NCBI RefSeq assembly: GCF_002860125.1
Contig: NZ_PGVA01000003.1
Coordinates: forward strand, 1-64,000
DNA from: Bacillus canaveralius
Lineage (GTDB): Bacteria > Bacillota > Bacilli > Bacillales > Cytobacillaceae
Direction: 5' to 3'
DNA: 64,000 bases
The stretch's first letter is position 1. Each line of letters starts with the position of its first letter. Positions 35,331 through 44,935 of the stretch are shown piece by piece. Made by a program: the position numbers and the translations under genes. The notes beneath the pieces are model-generated. The model did no database searches, was not told the DNA's origin, and was given only the letters and a program-made list of their open reading frames with translations.

Positions 35331-36270
35331 ACGCTAGACCTCCCAGCCATAGTAATAATAAGAATAATAGAGATGCCCGCTTCATTAACGTAATAGAAGA
35401 TAAAATATGTTTCTTTTCAAGAGAGAGAATTGGATCACCCATTTTTGCGCGGAAAGAAACAATTCCTTTATAATAGTTCGTTCCGCAGAGCTGGACGCTG
35501 AGAATTGCCGCGCATGCCGCTTCACACCAGCCACTGTTCGGGCTTGGATGCTTCTTTGCATCGCGAATAACTATTTTCCATGCTTGTTTTCGGCTTATCA
35601 TTGCCGGTTGCATGCAGACAATCATCAACAAGGAAGTAAGCCGGCTTGGTAACCAGTTGGCGACATCATCAAGCCTGGCTGACGCCCAGCCAAACTGCCG
35701 GTACTTTTCATTGCGGTAGCCAACCATCGAATCGCATGTATTAATCGCCCGATAAGCTACAGAAAAAACAGCGCCGCCGAGCAAGCCCCAAAACAAGGGT
35801 GCGGTCACTCCGTCACTTGTATTTTCCGCAACGGTTTCAACCGTTCCGCGGACAATCTCCTCTTGATTAAGCCCATCCGTATCCCTGCCAACAATATAAG
35901 AGAGCTTCCTTCTCGCTTCCCCGATTTCACCAGCTTTTAGAGGCTTGTAAACATCAAGAGCTGCTTCCTGCAAACTCTTTTGCGCAACTGTCGTCGAAAT
36001 TAATATTGCCTCCCAAGCGATCCCGGCTGCCGGATGGATGGCATAAAAACCAACCACACTTAATGCAGTGATCAACATAACGACTGTTAGGACGATTAAA
36101 ACCATCCCAACCCCTTTCCACTTTCGAAACTGCCCTTTATTCCATTTTCTATCCACACATGCAATAAGAGACCCCATCCAGCGAACAGGATGCGGCCATC
36201 TTGGTGGATCTCCGACTAACCAATCAAGCATAAAAGCGATTGTAACGGCTGCGAGATGATAGAGAATCAT
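35305..36270 (-). CDS. cbiB: Adenosylcobinamide-phosphate synthase CbiB
   Basis: 321-residue integral membrane protein. Diagnostic stretches: DWLVGDPPRWPHPVRWMGSL at the N terminus, AENTSDGVTAPLFWGLLGGAVFSVAYRAINTCDSMVGYRN in the middle and SPNSGWCEAACAAILSVQL later. It attaches aminopropanol phosphate to adenosylcobyric acid. Fits directly downstream of CbiZ, which creates cobyric acid from salvaged cobinamides. Confidence 0.95.
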   Translation of the reverse strand: MILYHLAAVTIAFMLDWLVGDPPRWPHPVRWMGSLIACVDRKWNKGQFRKWKGVGMVLIVLTVVMLITALSVVGFYAIHPAAGIAWEAILISTTVAQKSLQEAALDVYKPLKAGEIGEARRKLSYIVGRDTDGLNQEEIVRGTVETVAENTSDGVTAPLFWGLLGGAVFSVAYRAINTCDSMVGYRNEKYRQFGWASARLDDVANWLPSRLTSLLMIVCMQPAMISRKQAWKIVIRDAKKHPSPNSGWCEAACAAILSVQLCGTNYYKGIVSFRAKMGDPILSLEKKHILSSITLMKRASLLFLLLLWLGGLAFEYAIARF

Positions 36271-37739
36271 CGTTCAAGCCTGCCCTGATATTTTTGCAGC
36301 GCTTCAACGGTGCATTCGTAAACACCTTTGCCAACGAGCTTGCCAAGTGGGGTAATCGTCCCGCCGAATTCCTGGAGCTTGCCTCGCTGGGAAGCGGCGA
36401 TCATGATGCTGTCCGTTGAGGATCCGGTAGCCAGCGTTCCCGTCAACCGGTCGTAAACCTGCTCATTTTGCAGCCCTTTCACCTTTGCTTCTGTTGCAGT
36501 CATAAGCGCCTGAATGAAAGCCTCTTCACTGAGGGTTCCATTGATAAAAACCCAGATGTTGATCGTGCCGGGCTGCACAATTTCGTAACTGTGCCGTTCA
36601 CTTTGCGACGCATCAATCGCATTTCCTGCTCCCGCTGTCACGACGATAAATACGGATAGGCCATCATCTTTAAAAAGGCGATAAGCAGCATCCGCCAGAT
36701 TGACAGCCGTCATCATTCCGACCGTCTCGCCCGGCTCATAGCCGTTTTTTTTCAAAAACTGTGCCATCTCCTCACGATGGTCGCTGCAGTTATAATCCTG
36801 ATTAACGTGACGGTTTATAAAATTTTGATACCAGCCTGTCCCCGCACCTGTTACCCCTGAGGACATCGTCCTGAGCGGAGCTGGTGCATGAAGCTCAATC
36901 ATTTCGTCTGAAATTTTTAAAAAGCGTTCATCAATCTCGATGTTCAATTGGCCATCGGAATCCAGTTCGGGAATCATCAGCATTTGCGGTTTCGGAACGT
37001 TTGGATGGGGATGCTTTTTCACCGCGGTCCCGTAAACAGCCTGAATCCGGTCCTCCTGCAATACCTCGTTCGGGATATCGTTAATGCTGACCTCTCCGTT
37101 ATTCAACAAGAGCAGCCTGTCACAATACAGCCCCGCCAAATTTAGATCATGAAAAATAGAAATAACGGTTAAGTCCTCTTCTTTTGCCATTTTTCTTAGT
37201 AAATCCAGCAAATCCTTTTGATAGGAGAGATCCAGATGATTGGTCGGTTCATCGAGTAACAACATTTCGGGCTGCTGGGCAAGCGCCTGGGCTAAATAGA
37301 CGCGCTGGCGCTCCCCGCCGGATAGTTCCGAAAGATGATGATCCTGAAATGAGTCAACACCAGTTTGTTTCATCACTCGTTGAACAATTGCCTCATCTTC
37401 TTCGTTCCATGTTTGAAACCAACCCTGCTGATGGGCATATCGGCCAAGCGAAACCGTATCTTTCACCGAATAAGCAAACACCTCTGAAGAATGCTGGGGC
37501 AAAACGGCGACCGTCTTTGCGAGCTCCCTTGTAGCATAGCTTGAAATAGGTTTATCTTTTATCAGAATGCTTCCGCTTTTAAACTCGATGATTCCGCTTA
37601 TCATCTTGAGTAATGTCGTCTTGCCGCTACCATTCGGACCAAGGATCCCAAAAAGTTGACCTTTATTTACTTTAAAAGAAACATTTCTTAAAATCGGATC
37701 CCCGGAATAGCCTCCAGACAGATTTTCGATCGTCAGCAT
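36267..37739 (-). CDS. Fusion of corrinoid ABC ATPase (BtuD) and adenosylcobinamide amidohydrolase (CbiZ)
   Basis: 490 residues. Residues 1-~250 are an ABC ATPase: Walker A GPNGSGKTTLL, Q loop VLPQHSSEVF, signature LSGGERQRVYLAQAL, Walker B MLLLDEPTNHLDL, switch His in SIFHDLNLA. From about 260 to the end it matches CbiZ: TMSSGVTGAGTGW, MMTAVNLADAAY, VVTAGAGNAID and a ATGSSTDSIMIAA-type segment. The ATPase powers corrinoid uptake; CbiZ removes the aminopropanol side chain to give cobyric acid. The fusion joins import to remodelling. Overlaps cbiB by 4 bases. Confidence 0.93.
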   Translation of the reverse strand: MLTIENLSGGYSGDPILRNVSFKVNKGQLFGILGPNGSGKTTLLKMISGIIEFKSGSILIKDKPISSYATRELAKTVAVLPQHSSEVFAYSVKDTVSLGRYAHQQGWFQTWNEEDEAIVQRVMKQTGVDSFQDHHLSELSGGERQRVYLAQALAQQPEMLLLDEPTNHLDLSYQKDLLDLLRKMAKEEDLTVISIFHDLNLAGLYCDRLLLLNNGEVSINDIPNEVLQEDRIQAVYGTAVKKHPHPNVPKPQMLMIPELDSDGQLNIEIDERFLKISDEMIELHAPAPLRTMSSGVTGAGTGWYQNFINRHVNQDYNCSDHREEMAQFLKKNGYEPGETVGMMTAVNLADAAYRLFKDDGLSVFIVVTAGAGNAIDASQSERHSYEIVQPGTINIWVFINGTLSEEAFIQALMTATEAKVKGLQNEQVYDRLTGTLATGSSTDSIMIAASQRGKLQEFGGTITPLGKLVGKGVYECTVEALQKYQGRLER

Positions 37740-37742
37740 GCT

Positions 37743-38804
37743 CTATCCACTTCTTTCTCTTCTTCTTCTCAGCAAAATCGCAGCAAAGACAGGCGCCCCA
37801 ATTAATGCGGTGATAACACCGATCGGCAGCTCTGTAGGCGAGATAATCGTTCTCGACACCAAATCTGCCAGAATTAAAAAGCCGCTTCCGGTGATCATTG
37901 ACAATGGCAGTAAATGTTTATGGTCCGGTCCCCACAGCAGCCTTATTAAGTGTGGAACGACAAGGCCGACAAAGCCGATCGTTCCGGATACAGACACGGC
38001 AGCACCGGTTAAAATCGAACCCGCTACCAGAACTATGTGCTTTCGCCTTTGCACATTTACGCCCAAATGCTGCGCTCGTTCCTCCCCAAACGACATCGCA
38101 TTCAGCTCTTTTGCATTCATCATCAGCAAAAGTACTCCAACGATAAAAAACGGCAAGAAAATGATAATATAATCCCAGCCCCGCATTGAGACGCTCCCCA
38201 GCAGCCAGCCAATGATTTGGCGCAGCTCCTCACCTGTTAAAGCAATCATTAAAGAAATCAGTGCTCCTAAAAAAGAACTAAAGATAATTCCCGTTAAAAT
38301 GATCGTTTCCACTCTCATCGACCGATCTATTTTTCTTGCAAAAAATAAGACAGCAAAAATCGTCGCAAACGAAGCAAGAATACTAAAGACAGGCAGTGTG
38401 AACATCCCGGCAAATGGGAGAGTGATCTGAAAGAAAAGCACGACAACCGCGCCAACTGAAGCCCCCGATGAAACGCCAAGTGTATAAGGATCTGCGAGCG
38501 GATTCCGTAACAAGCCTTGATAGGCGGCTCCTGCAATTGCAAGAGACGCCCCAACAAGTCCAGCGAGAATGACTCTCGGCAGCCGGATATTCATGACAAT
38601 ATTTGTGTACATCGGTTCTATTGTCCCGCCTATCGGTACTTGGAAAACTTTCGCAGCAATGATTTGGAAGATTTCGGTGACAGGAACCGAAACGGTCCCG
38701 ACCGATATTCCCATCAGGATTGCAAAAAATAGAAACAATCCTGATAAAACATAAGCAGCTGTGCGATTATTCTCCAAAAATGTCCGGATAAATGGCCTTT
38801 GCAA
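37743..38804 (-). CDS. btuC: Corrinoid ABC transporter permease (BtuC/FecCD family)
   Basis: 353 residues, about ten membrane helices. FecCD signatures: NIRLPRVILAGLVGASLAIAGAAYQGLLRNPLADPYTLG is split over residues 75-115, GWLLGSVSMRGWDYI near 190, and GTIGFVGLVVPHLIRLLWGPDH near 275. A TTG at 38804 has AAGGAG 9 bases upstream inside the end of btuF; TTG at 38777 is the alternative. Second gene of the B12 operon. Confidence 0.92.
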   Translation of the reverse strand: MQRPFIRTFLENNRTAAYVLSGLFLFFAILMGISVGTVSVPVTEIFQIIAAKVFQVPIGGTIEPMYTNIVMNIRLPRVILAGLVGASLAIAGAAYQGLLRNPLADPYTLGVSSGASVGAVVVLFFQITLPFAGMFTLPVFSILASFATIFAVLFFARKIDRSMRVETIILTGIIFSSFLGALISLMIALTGEELRQIIGWLLGSVSMRGWDYIIIFLPFFIVGVLLLMMNAKELNAMSFGEERAQHLGVNVQRRKHIVLVAGSILTGAAVSVSGTIGFVGLVVPHLIRLLWGPDHKHLLPLSMITGSGFLILADLVSRTIISPTELPIGVITALIGAPVFAAILLRRRRERSG

Positions 38805-39744
38805 GTTCCTCTACTCCTTCAGCAAGACGAGGGCCTGAACGGGTTACCATGTCAGAGTTTACATCCACTATTTGTTGACTTTGGACGGCCTTCACATCTT
38901 GCCAGCCATCCCGGCCCATCACTGCTGCGACCGGATCCCCCGTATATGTGCCATGTGTGGTTAAAACGACATCAGGATTTTTTTCAATAACAGCTTCCTG
39001 ATCGATCTCAGCCCAGCCTTCCAAATCAGCAAAAGCATTCTTTGCATTGACGATTGTAAGCATTTCGTCCATAAATGTATTCTTTCCGGTAGTAAAAATC
39101 GGATCTGTCGAGACCTCAACGTACACCGTTTTCCGATCTGTTTCAGGAATATCAGCCGCTTTGTCCTTTATCTCGTTGATTCGGTCTTTCATGTCTTTAA
39201 CAATGCGGTCGGCTTCATCAGACTCTCCAGTTGCCGTCCCGATCATTTCAATAGAATCGTATACTTTATCGAAGCTCGTCGCGTCATTGACAACCAAAAC
39301 CGCAATACCTGCATCTTTTAATTGCTGAAGGCCTGCTTCACCATTATGGGCACTTGACGCGTGTGCCAGGACAAGTTCAGGATCCAGGGAAATGATTTTT
39401 TCAACATTAAACTCCATACCGCCAATTTTTTCCTTCGATGCTGTCTCTTCGGGATAATTGTCAAAGTCAGAAATACCGACAATTTCATCCCCTAAACCTA
39501 GTTCGAACGCAATTTCCGTATTGCTTGGCATAAGCGAAACGATTTTTTCAGGCTTGTTCTCTATTGTTACTTCTTCTCCGATCCCATCTTTAATCGTGAC
39601 CGGAAAAGCAGCCTTTTCTGATTGATCAGTTTGTTCTTCTCCACTGTTGCCTGAGTCTGGAGCAGCTTTCTCTGTTTCTCCACAAGCAGCTAACAAACCA
39701 ACTGAGAGCAGTAGTGCAAATAATAGTGAATATAGTTTTTTCAT
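38767..39744 (-). CDS. btuF: Corrinoid-binding lipoprotein BtuF
   Basis: 325 residues from the ATG at 39744 (GGGGGA upstream). Lipoprotein signal MKKLYSLLFALLLSVGLLAAC with lipidation at the Cys of LAAC, then an acidic linker and a periplasmic-binding type III fold: ENKPEKIVSLMPSNTEIAFELG and GDEIVGISDFDNYPEE are typical of B12-binding proteins. It delivers cobalamin or cobinamide to BtuC. First gene behind the cobalamin riboswitch. Confidence 0.93.
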   Translation of the reverse strand: MKKLYSLLFALLLSVGLLAACGETEKAAPDSGNSGEEQTDQSEKAAFPVTIKDGIGEEVTIENKPEKIVSLMPSNTEIAFELGLGDEIVGISDFDNYPEETASKEKIGGMEFNVEKIISLDPELVLAHASSAHNGEAGLQQLKDAGIAVLVVNDATSFDKVYDSIEMIGTATGESDEADRIVKDMKDRINEIKDKAADIPETDRKTVYVEVSTDPIFTTGKNTFMDEMLTIVNAKNAFADLEGWAEIDQEAVIEKNPDVVLTTHGTYTGDPVAAVMGRDGWQDVKAVQSQQIVDVNSDMVTRSGPRLAEGVEELAKAIYPDIFGE

Positions 39745-39828
39745 GTGCTTTCCCCCTACTAAAATATGAACAAACCCCATCCCCTCTCCGAATGTAAATG
39801 GGGCATTGTCCGTGTACTCAACGAAAAA

Positions 39829-39861
39829 TAAAAAAAGCACCTCCACGAAATATGGAGATGC
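39829..39861 (-). terminator. Terminator controlled by the cobalamin riboswitch
   Basis: Minus-strand stem GCATCTCCA / TGGAGGTGC (one G-U pair), loop TATTTCG, then TTTTTTTATTTTT. It lies between the aptamer and btuF, so control is probably by transcription attenuation. Confidence 0.85.
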
Positions 39862-39934
39862 GGTGAGGGCTTGTCAATCACAATCCAGTTGCGAACTGTG
39901 AACCTTCACACACCTCCCTATCCTCGTAGGTTTT

Positions 39935-40112
39935 ATCGGTGCAGAAACTCAGGCAGGTCTCCTGGCTCATGGTCATCACTTGCTGCATCCTTCCCGTACA
40001 ATTGCTGTACAGTGGCTTTTTGCAGCTTGCTACCATTTACAGTGGCGGGACCGCGTTGGAATTTTCACCAACTTCCCTTTTAAGTCTTCATTAGAAAGAC
40101 ACCTGGTTCTGT
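39935..40112 (-). ncRNA. Cobalamin (B12) riboswitch
   Basis: Minus strand shows the conserved blocks in order: AAAAGGGAAGTTGGTGAAAA with CCAACGCGGTCCCGCCACTGT after it, then a variable stem (TGTACAGCAATTGTACGGG), and the B12 box GCCAGGAGACCTGCC at 39952-39966. It should repress the whole operon from btuF leftward when B12 is plentiful. Confidence 0.95.
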
Positions 40113-40216
40113 TCGTATGTATTAAATTTTCCGTCAGATTGATTATACACTATCCCTCCGACAAAAAAGCAAGCTTTATCTTCCATAGACCTTGATAAAA
40201 TCAAACAGGAAAGACA

Positions 40217-40993
40217 CTAATTCGCCAAAACTTGCCACTCTTTCTGTTTTTTATCGTAAATCAGTTTTGCATCTGATCGTTGTCTGCGTACTTGCTGATA
40301 ATGGTCATACATATCATCCATGTTGGCATAATCGCCGAGTACCCATATCGGAATTTCGATTCTGCTCCTGCTGTGGACAGCGTCCTTCAAGGAAAATAAG
40401 ACCCCTTCCTTAATATAGCTTGACAGGGAAAACAACAGTTCTTTCGTTACTGGCGGGTATGTGCGTTTTTTCCTCATGCCGAGAAGTGTTTTCTCCATTT
40501 TCAAATGGGACAGTTTCAGCGCGGTTGCGTTGCCAAGCATATAGTAAAAATCATTAGTATTCCGGTAATAAATTTTATTAAACCAGCCATCGTCATGGGC
40601 TAAATAAACGAATTGGTTGCCAAGATGGCTATAAAAAGGGCGCTTTAAATGCTGCTTTAAATGCCCCAAATAAAGCAACTCGGCGATTTCCTGGCCGGAT
40701 AATTCATCTAAAGCATCCAGCTCATCAAAGTCCAGCCAACAAAAATCGCCATAGCTATAAACATCATCCTTGATCAATTGTCCGACCCGCTCCTTTGGAA
40801 CATATTCAAGGGACGTGTGCATATTAAAATCGCCGTCATCAAAACGATGCTTCAGCAATAACAAATGGTTCAATGGTTCGGGCAAGGATATAGCGAATTC
40901 ATAGAACTCAATCCCATACGACATTACATATTGACTTCCCGTATTCAGATGAACATAAATGAGATCCCGAAATTCCTGATTATGCTTTTTCAA
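40217..40993 (-). CDS. Conserved protein of unknown function
   Basis: 258 residues, soluble, no signal peptide or membrane helix. Rich in aromatic and acidic residues (FCWLDFDELDALDELSGQEIAELLYLGHLKQHLKRPFYS is split around residue 90) with a KKRTYPPVTKELLFSLSSYI segment later. I do not recognise a catalytic motif. Similar Bacillus proteins are, as I recall, sometimes mislabelled oxalate:formate antiporter; nothing here is membrane-like. It has its own transcription unit upstream of the B12 riboswitch. Confidence 0.7.
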   Translation of the reverse strand: MKKHNQEFRDLIYVHLNTGSQYVMSYGIEFYEFAISLPEPLNHLLLLKHRFDDGDFNMHTSLEYVPKERVGQLIKDDVYSYGDFCWLDFDELDALDELSGQEIAELLYLGHLKQHLKRPFYSHLGNQFVYLAHDDGWFNKIYYRNTNDFYYMLGNATALKLSHLKMEKTLLGMRKKRTYPPVTKELLFSLSSYIKEGVLFSLKDAVHSRSRIEIPIWVLGDYANMDDMYDHYQQVRRQRSDAKLIYDKKQKEWQVLAN

Positions 40994-41287
40994 TGGCGAA
41001 ACCCCCGCGCAAGTTTAATACCAGCTTATAAGAAATAGACAGCTTCAGGCGAAACTGTCTAACTTTAACCAACTTAATTGTATCTTTTTCATTTTAGCAA
41101 AAATTTTCAATAATATCTCTTTTAAAAACCCATCTTTTTATTAGACCTTATTTTCTGAAAAATAGTTTCACTTTTTCAACGAATTTCTAAAAACTATTTA
41201 CCGTTACACGGAAACTTAATGCAAAAATTTTTCGTCTATATTATATACGGGCTTACAGAACGATACTGACAGAGAACGAGGTTGAAA

Positions 41288-42445
41288 ATGAATAAAAACC
41301 AGGCGAATTTTGATGCTAATTTATTATTTATTATATTTTTATTTATGATCATCAGCTGTGTGTCAATTTATAGTTCTCAAAAGTACTTGCCATATCCGGA
41401 TAATTTCGCAATGAAGCAAGTTGTCTGGTATGTGGCCGGACTAGTTATATCGACTGCCGTTTACTTTTTTGATTTCGATCAAATTAAAAAAATTTCGGTC
41501 TATTTATATTTATTTGGAGTGATGCTTCTGTCTGTTTTAATTGCAGCTCCGGAAAGTATTGCACCAGTCACGAAAGGTGCTAAATCATGGTTTAATTTTG
41601 AAGGCATTGGTACGATTCAGCCGTCAGAGTTTATGAAGGTGTTTCTGATCGTGTTCCTGGCAAAATTGATTGCATCACATAATGAAAAGTTTTTGGAGCA
41701 GACCATCCGCACCGACCTTGTCCTGATTTGCAAAATCGTCGCAGCCACTTTGCCGCCGCTCGTGCTGATTTTAATGCAGCCTGATGCCGGTACAGCAATG
41801 GTTATCTGCATCATCATGATTGGTATGTTGTTGGTATCCGGAATTCATTGGTTAATTATTGCTAGCATGGCATTATTATCGTTAATGGTTCTGGGAGTAC
41901 TTGTTTACATTTATGTGAAGGTTCCGGATCTTTTATTGCTTTTCCTCGATCCTTACCAGTTAAACCGGATTGAATCATGGCTCGATCCTTTTAAATACCG
42001 GGAAGGCATCGGCTATCAACTGGCAAATTCAATCCTCGCAGTAGGCTCTGGAACCTTGTATGGAAAAGGCTTTGACAACGCTCAGGTCGTGGTACCGGAA
42101 GCGCACTCTGATTTTATCTTTACAATTATCGGTGAAGAGTTCGGTTTCCTCGGAACAAGCATTGTCGTCGGCTTATACTTTATTCTAATTTATCGAATTA
42201 TCATTATTGCCCTGCAAAACAAAGGAGTATTTGAATGCCTGATCGCCGCAGGAGTCATTTCCATGCTCACCTTTCATATTTTCGAAAATATCGGCATGGT
42301 GATCGGACTCGTACCGATCACAGGCATCCCGTTGCCATTGCTCAGCTATGGCGGCAGCTCGCTTCTAGGGTCTTTATTGGCGTTAAGCCTTGTTTTAAAT
42401 ATCTCGGCGAAAACGAAGAGGTATATGTTTGGGAATAATCAATGA
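41288..42445 (+). CDS. RodA/FtsW/SpoVE-family SEDS protein
   Basis: 385 residues, about ten membrane helices. SEDS signatures: GAKSWFNFEGIGTIQPSEFMKV (about 95-115), LMQPDAGTAMVI, SILAVGSGTLYGKGF, PEAHSDFIFTIIGEEFG and GIPLPLLSYGGSSLLGS. SEDS proteins polymerise lipid II glycan. Length and sequence fit RodA more than FtsW; it stands alone without a partner PBP, so the paralogue cannot be fixed. The ATG at 41288 follows GAGG. Confidence 0.9.
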   Translation: MNKNQANFDANLLFIIFLFMIISCVSIYSSQKYLPYPDNFAMKQVVWYVAGLVISTAVYFFDFDQIKKISVYLYLFGVMLLSVLIAAPESIAPVTKGAKSWFNFEGIGTIQPSEFMKVFLIVFLAKLIASHNEKFLEQTIRTDLVLICKIVAATLPPLVLILMQPDAGTAMVICIIMIGMLLVSGIHWLIIASMALLSLMVLGVLVYIYVKVPDLLLLFLDPYQLNRIESWLDPFKYREGIGYQLANSILAVGSGTLYGKGFDNAQVVVPEAHSDFIFTIIGEEFGFLGTSIVVGLYFILIYRIIIIALQNKGVFECLIAAGVISMLTFHIFENIGMVIGLVPITGIPLPLLSYGGSSLLGSLLALSLVLNISAKTKRYMFGNNQ

Positions 42446-42505
42446 TTTGTTTTTCGATCGACTGCTATTTTCGTCATTAGGAGAAATTTGTATAACAGGA
42501 ACAAA

Positions 42506-42547
42506 ATATGGATCCGGTGCTTGAAGCACTGGATCCATATTTTTTTA
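42506..42547. terminator. Bidirectional terminator, rodA-like gene / celF
   Basis: Long hairpin ATATGGATCC-GGTGCT-tga-AGCACT-GGATCCATAT followed by TTTTTTT on the plus side, with an A-rich stretch on the other. Separates convergent genes. Confidence 0.88.
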
Positions 42548-42554
42548 ACCATGA

Positions 42555-43883
42555 TTATGCCTCAATCTTCTTAAAAAACTGCGGTAAGTGCTCTTTATGT
42601 GCTTCCATCATTTCGTCTAAAATTTCCCGGCCGATCCTATCGGACGGAGTCAAAGGATTTATCGTCATCGCCAGCAGGGCTGTATTATAATCGCCCGTGA
42701 CAGCTGCCTCGGCAGCCACTCTTTCAAATGACTTAATTTGCTGAACAAGCCCGCGGACCGGGACGGGCAGATCTCCCATCACAATTGGTTTAGGACCGTC
42801 CTTTGTAATGACACAGCTTACTTCAACTGCAGATTCATTCGGGATACTGGCAATAGCCCCGTTATTCCTTGTATTAACAGGCTGAATATCGCGTTTATCA
42901 TTGTAAATGGACGTGATCAGGCGTACTGCAGCATCTGAATAATAGGCTCCGCCCCGCTTTTCAAGTTGCGGCGGTTTAATATCCAGGTTGGGATCTTTAT
43001 AAAGCTCGAACAATTCTTTTTCGAGCTTTTGGACTACTTCAGCACGGGTTCCTTCTTTTTCTGCATTAGCAACATCTTTATCGATCATTTCTTTTGTTTT
43101 GTAATAGTACATATGATAGGGACAGGTCAAAATATTTAATGCTTTAATGAATCCCGGTTCCCAGCCCAATCCTTGAATATTCTTGACGAAGCTGCTGTTA
43201 TTCGGGTCTGTCAACAGATCAATGACTTTATCCTTTACACTCTCTCCGTCGACATAAACATCCAATCCATAAACCATATGATTCAAGCCAGTAAAATCAA
43301 TACGGATGCGCGAATGTTCCACATCCAGTAATTTGGCGATTCCCATTTCCATCCCGATTGGAACATTGCACAGGCCGACGACTTTTTTAATGTTGGAATC
43401 GCGCAGTACTGCTTCTGTTACCATGCCTGCCGGATTCGTGAAGTTAATCAGCCAAGCGTCAGGACATAACTCTTCCATGTCCCGGCAAATTTCCAAGATC
43501 ACTGGAATTGTCCGCAACCCCTTAAATAATCCGCCTGGGCCGTTCGTTTCCTGGCCAAGCACACCGTATTTCATTGGAATTCGTTCATCTTTTGCGCGTG
43601 CTTGCAACAATCCTACCCGGAACTGAGTGGTGACGAAATCTGCATCTTTTAAAGCCTCGCGGCGATCAAGTGTTAAAAAGATTTCTATTGGCAGACCCGC
43701 TTTTCTGACCATCCGCCTTGCGAGATTGCCAACGATCTCCAGCTTTTCCCTGCCTGCTTCAATGTCGACCAACCAAAGTTCACTTACAGGAAATTCATCA
43801 TACCTTTTAATAAAACCCTCGACAAGCTCCGGTGTATAGCTTGAACCTCCGCCAATGGTTGCGATTTTTATACCCTTTTTCAT
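42555..43883 (-). CDS. celF: 6-phospho-beta-glucosidase, glycoside hydrolase family 4
   Basis: 442 residues. N-terminal NAD-binding [30 protein letters not shown], the GH4 metal-site motifs [16 protein letters not shown] and [15 protein letters not shown], and [16 protein letters not shown]4 enzymes need NAD and a divalent metal. It splits imported phospho-beta-disaccharides such as cellobiose-6-P or chitobiose-6-P. Second gene of a two-gene operon with a IIA protein, behind a cre and an operator. Confidence 0.94.
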   Translation of the reverse strand: MKKGIKIATIGGGSSYTPELVEGFIKRYDEFPVSELWLVDIEAGREKLEIVGNLARRMVRKAGLPIEIFLTLDRREALKDADFVTTQFRVGLLQARAKDERIPMKYGVLGQETNGPGGLFKGLRTIPVILEICRDMEELCPDAWLINFTNPAGMVTEAVLRDSNIKKVVGLCNVPIGMEMGIAKLLDVEHSRIRIDFTGLNHMVYGLDVYVDGESVKDKVIDLLTDPNNSSFVKNIQGLGWEPGFIKALNILTCPYHMYYYKTKEMIDKDVANAEKEGTRAEVVQKLEKELFELYKDPNLDIKPPQLEKRGGAYYSDAAVRLITSIYNDKRDIQPVNTRNNGAIASIPNESAVEVSCVITKDGPKPIVMGDLPVPVRGLVQQIKSFERVAAEAAVTGDYNTALLAMTINPLTPSDRIGREILDEMMEAHKEHLPQFFKKIEA

Positions 43884-43899
43884 TTCTTTGTACCTCCAC

Positions 43900-44226
43900 C
43901 TATTTTGAAATTTTCTCTAACGTGATCATTTCATATAAGTCTACAAATTCAGTGGCTAAATCTTTCAATGTAATAGCATTCATTAAGTGATCCTGGGCGT
44001 GAACCATCAGAAGCGAAACTGTCGCTTGTTCTCCCTTTGCTTCTCCCTGTATTAACGAAGTCTGGAATTTATGCGCTTCATTTAATGCATCTGCAGATTC
44101 CAGCAATTTTGACCTTGCCGCCTCGAAATCGCCCTGTTTGGCAGCTGCAATAGCTTCCATCGCCGAGCTTTTCCCATTTCCTCCATAAAGGATAATTTGA
44201 AAAATAATCCCTTCTAATTCTTCCAA
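43900..44226 (-). CDS. PTS lactose/cellobiose-type IIA component
   Basis: 108 residues from the TTG at 44226, which has GGAGGTG 6 bases upstream; seven codons upstream of it lie inside that ribosome site. PTS IIA-Lac fold: [26 protein letters not shown], and the phosphorylated His in [13 protein letters not shown]. Paralogue of the IIA at 44936-45250, to which it is very similar. Co-transcribed with the GH4 glucosidase. Confidence 0.92.
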   Translation of the reverse strand: MEELEGIIFQIILYGGNGKSSAMEAIAAAKQGDFEAARSKLLESADALNEAHKFQTSLIQGEAKGEQATVSLLMVHAQDHLMNAITLKDLATEFVDLYEMITLEKISK

Positions 44227-44376
44227 TGCTTTCACCTCCGATGTCAAAGGAACTTATTCATATGAGATTGACAATCCCTTATCGCTCCCTCCATTTTCGT
44301 CATGAGGAACGTCGTGCTGCTGGCGATTATTCTTATGATGCTTGTTTCGTTATGCCCCGATGATTTCAGTTTATTG

Positions 44377-44390
44377 TAAAAACGCTTACA
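44377..44390 (-). promoter_or_regulatory. Catabolite-responsive element (cre) upstream of IIA-celF
   Basis: TAAAAACGCTTACA matches TGWAANCGNTNWCA with one mismatch (A for G at position 2). CcpA would repress the operon when glucose is present. Confidence 0.6.
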
Positions 44391-44402
44391 TTTACACTTA
44401 TG

Positions 44403-44428
44403 CTTTTTCCTTTAAGCAACGGAAAAAG
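44403..44428 (-). promoter_or_regulatory. Putative LicR-type operator, site 1
   Basis: Perfect inverted repeat CTTTTTCC - N10 - GGAAAAAG. The core TTTCC-CTTT-like spacer-AAC-GGAAA recurs at 47787-47806 upstream of the IIB gene, so both operons probably share a regulator. Confidence 0.6.
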
Positions 44429-44515
44429 TTGATCCTTGATATTTGACGAGATATTCAATGACAGGTAAAGTGAATCATAGCACGAGGCAGCAACGATAAA
44501 TCTGGAGGTTTTCCC

Positions 44516-44890
44516 ATGAATTCTTATTTGTTATTAGCTATTGCCATTATCTCTGAGCTGTTTGGCACTTCGATGCTAAAAGCATCTGAAGGGTTTACAC
44601 GAATACTGCCCAGCATTGGTGTCATTTTAGGCTTCGGTGTAGCTTTTTTCTCCCTGTCGCTCTCTCTCAAAACGATCCCATTGAGCATTGCATATGCTAT
44701 TTGGTCGGGAGTAGGAACCGCTGCAACTGCTGTTATTGGAGTATTAATCTGGAAAGAAAAAATCAGTTTTAATATGGTTGCAGGAATTGTCTTGATCATA
44801 GTTGGTGTTGTTTTACTCAATTTAAAAGCGCCATTGCATGAAACGTTTCAGGAACAGGGGCCAGGAAACGAGCAGCAGCATTCCAGGTAA
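44516..44890 (+). CDS. Small multidrug resistance (SMR) transporter
   Basis: 124 residues, four helices. Membrane glutamate in IAIISELFGTSMLKASEGF and helix 3 AYAIWSGVGTAATAVIG as in EmrE/QacC-type proteins. The C-terminal tail is polar. It is encoded singly and opposite to the PTS genes, so it probably works as a homodimer. CTGGAGG precedes the ATG. Location inside the PTS locus suggests insertion between two parts of the regulon. Confidence 0.88.
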   Translation: MNSYLLLAIAIISELFGTSMLKASEGFTRILPSIGVILGFGVAFFSLSLSLKTIPLSIAYAIWSGVGTAATAVIGVLIWKEKISFNMVAGIVLIIVGVVLLNLKAPLHETFQEQGPGNEQQHSR

Positions 44891-44935
44891 TCTAGGAAAG
44901 ATTGATGCTGCCCCGTAAATCGTTTTGATTTCAGT

